A stretch of 13,468 nucleotides of DNA from an uncultured Actinomycetes bacterium (GTDB lineage Bacteria; Actinomycetota; Actinomycetes; S36-B12): contig CALFIA010000049.1 in assembly GCA_937876275.1 (NCBI GenBank), positions 1 through 13,468 on the forward strand, given 5' to 3'. This document shows, one piece after another, positions 13,230 to 13,468 of this stretch; the stretch's first letter is position 1, and each line of letters opens with the position of its first letter. The notes under the pieces were generated by a model. The model saw nothing but the letters and a program-made list of their open reading frames with translations. It was not told where the DNA came from and did no database searches. The position numbers and the translations under genes are program-made.

Positions 13230-13468
13230 CTAGGAAGTGCGGAGGTTGCGCACGACCTCGACCGCATCGGCGAGTTCAGGGGCCAGGAAACGATCGGGGC
13301 CAGGACCAGGCACGGTGGCGCGCAACTGGCTGATGACCGCGGCTGTTGCCGGTGCCGGGGTGAGCGGTGCACGCAGCTCGATGGCGCGGGCTGCGGCAGT
13401 GAGCTCGATGGCGAGGATGCCAGTGAGATTTTCGACCGCCTTGCGCAGCTTGCGGCCGGCATGCCATC
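13230..13468 (-). CDS. hutH: Histidine ammonia-lyase, C-terminal fragment
   Basis: Histidine ammonia-lyase deaminates histidine to urocanate, the first step of histidine degradation. Only the last 78 residues lie in the window; the 5' end runs off the right edge. The frame ends at a TAG at 13232-13230. Reading it gives WHAGRKLRKAVENLTGILAI, then IELTAAARAIELR and VPGPGPDRFLAPELADAVEVV, which match the C-terminal helices of HutH (the RKL..VVENL..LAIEL..AA and PGPDRFLAPEL blocks). The MIO-forming Ala-Ser-Gly site would lie far upstream and is not visible. Other frames here encode Pro/Ser/Arg-rich shadow peptides. It is on the same strand as serS, 61 bp upstream, with serS having its own promoter. 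Confidence 0.85.
   Translation of the reverse strand, partial: WHAGRKLRKAVENLTGILAIELTAAARAIELRAPLTPAPATAAVISQLRATVPGPGPDRFLAPELADAVEVVRNLRTS

Noticed and set aside
13178..13462. 94-codon minus-strand Pro/Ser-rich frame at the right edge
   Set aside because: Out-of-frame shadow of the hutH 3' end, which has clear family motifs in another frame.
1..13468. tRNA, rRNA, CRISPR arrays, insertion sequences, phage genes
   Set aside because: No cloverleaf, rRNA stretch, spaced repeats, transposase motifs or terminal inverted repeats were seen. A GGTTCGA-like string near 3369 is inside the sigma factor gene.

Overview
Most of this window (about 855 to 13468) reads as high-GC Actinomycetota DNA. It carries DUF5926 and DUF4446 proteins, an ECF sigma factor with an RskA-type anti-sigma factor beside a fasciclin protein, a pheA gene in an actinobacterial setting, GTG starts and apparently leaderless promoters. 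The first ~850 bases look different. A partial L1 gene (rplA) of alphaproteobacterial, probably Sphingomonadales, type and the front of an Lrp/AsnC regulator break off inside a GC-rich stretch at about 840-862. There the back two thirds of an actinobacterial DUF5926 gene begins without its own start. The simplest explanation is a chimeric assembly join.

Layout: (1) 1-855, alphaproteobacterial segment: rplA (-), lrp-like (+). (2) 855-1523, DUF5926 C-terminal part. (3) 1550-2250, a Phd/YefM-PIN toxin-antitoxin pair with a perfect 20-bp palindrome in its promoter and a two-way terminator after it. (4) 2309-4424, a divergent unit: secreted fasciclin protein (-) against an ECF sigma factor and a ZAS/RskA anti-sigma factor (+). 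Two near-identical ECF-type promoters lie in the shared 237-bp intergenic region. (5) 4482-5780 (-), a membrane protein of unknown function with an ion-channel-like pore-loop motif. (6) 5817-9689 (+), a tight five-gene run: DUF4446, pheA, rmlB, rmlD, apt. (7) 9686-10310 (-), a MazE/MazF-type toxin-antitoxin pair with a well-formed promoter and paired GTATAC sites. (8) 10374-13168 (-), serS, a HAD hydrolase and a PQ-loop membrane protein as an operon. (9) 13230-13468 (-), the 3' end of hutH.

The genes cover phenylalanine synthesis (pheA), dTDP-rhamnose synthesis (rmlB, rmlD), adenine salvage (apt), translation (serS), histidine breakdown (hutH), two addiction-type modules and one extracytoplasmic signalling unit. 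The strongest biological observation is the signalling unit. It matches the mycobacterial SigK-RskA-MPT70/83 logic, and the sequence carries matched promoters that predict both autoregulation and control of the fasciclin gene. I saw no rRNA, tRNA, CRISPR array, insertion sequence or prophage gene, and no stretch of more than 300 bases without a gene. I did not find a clearly new type of system.
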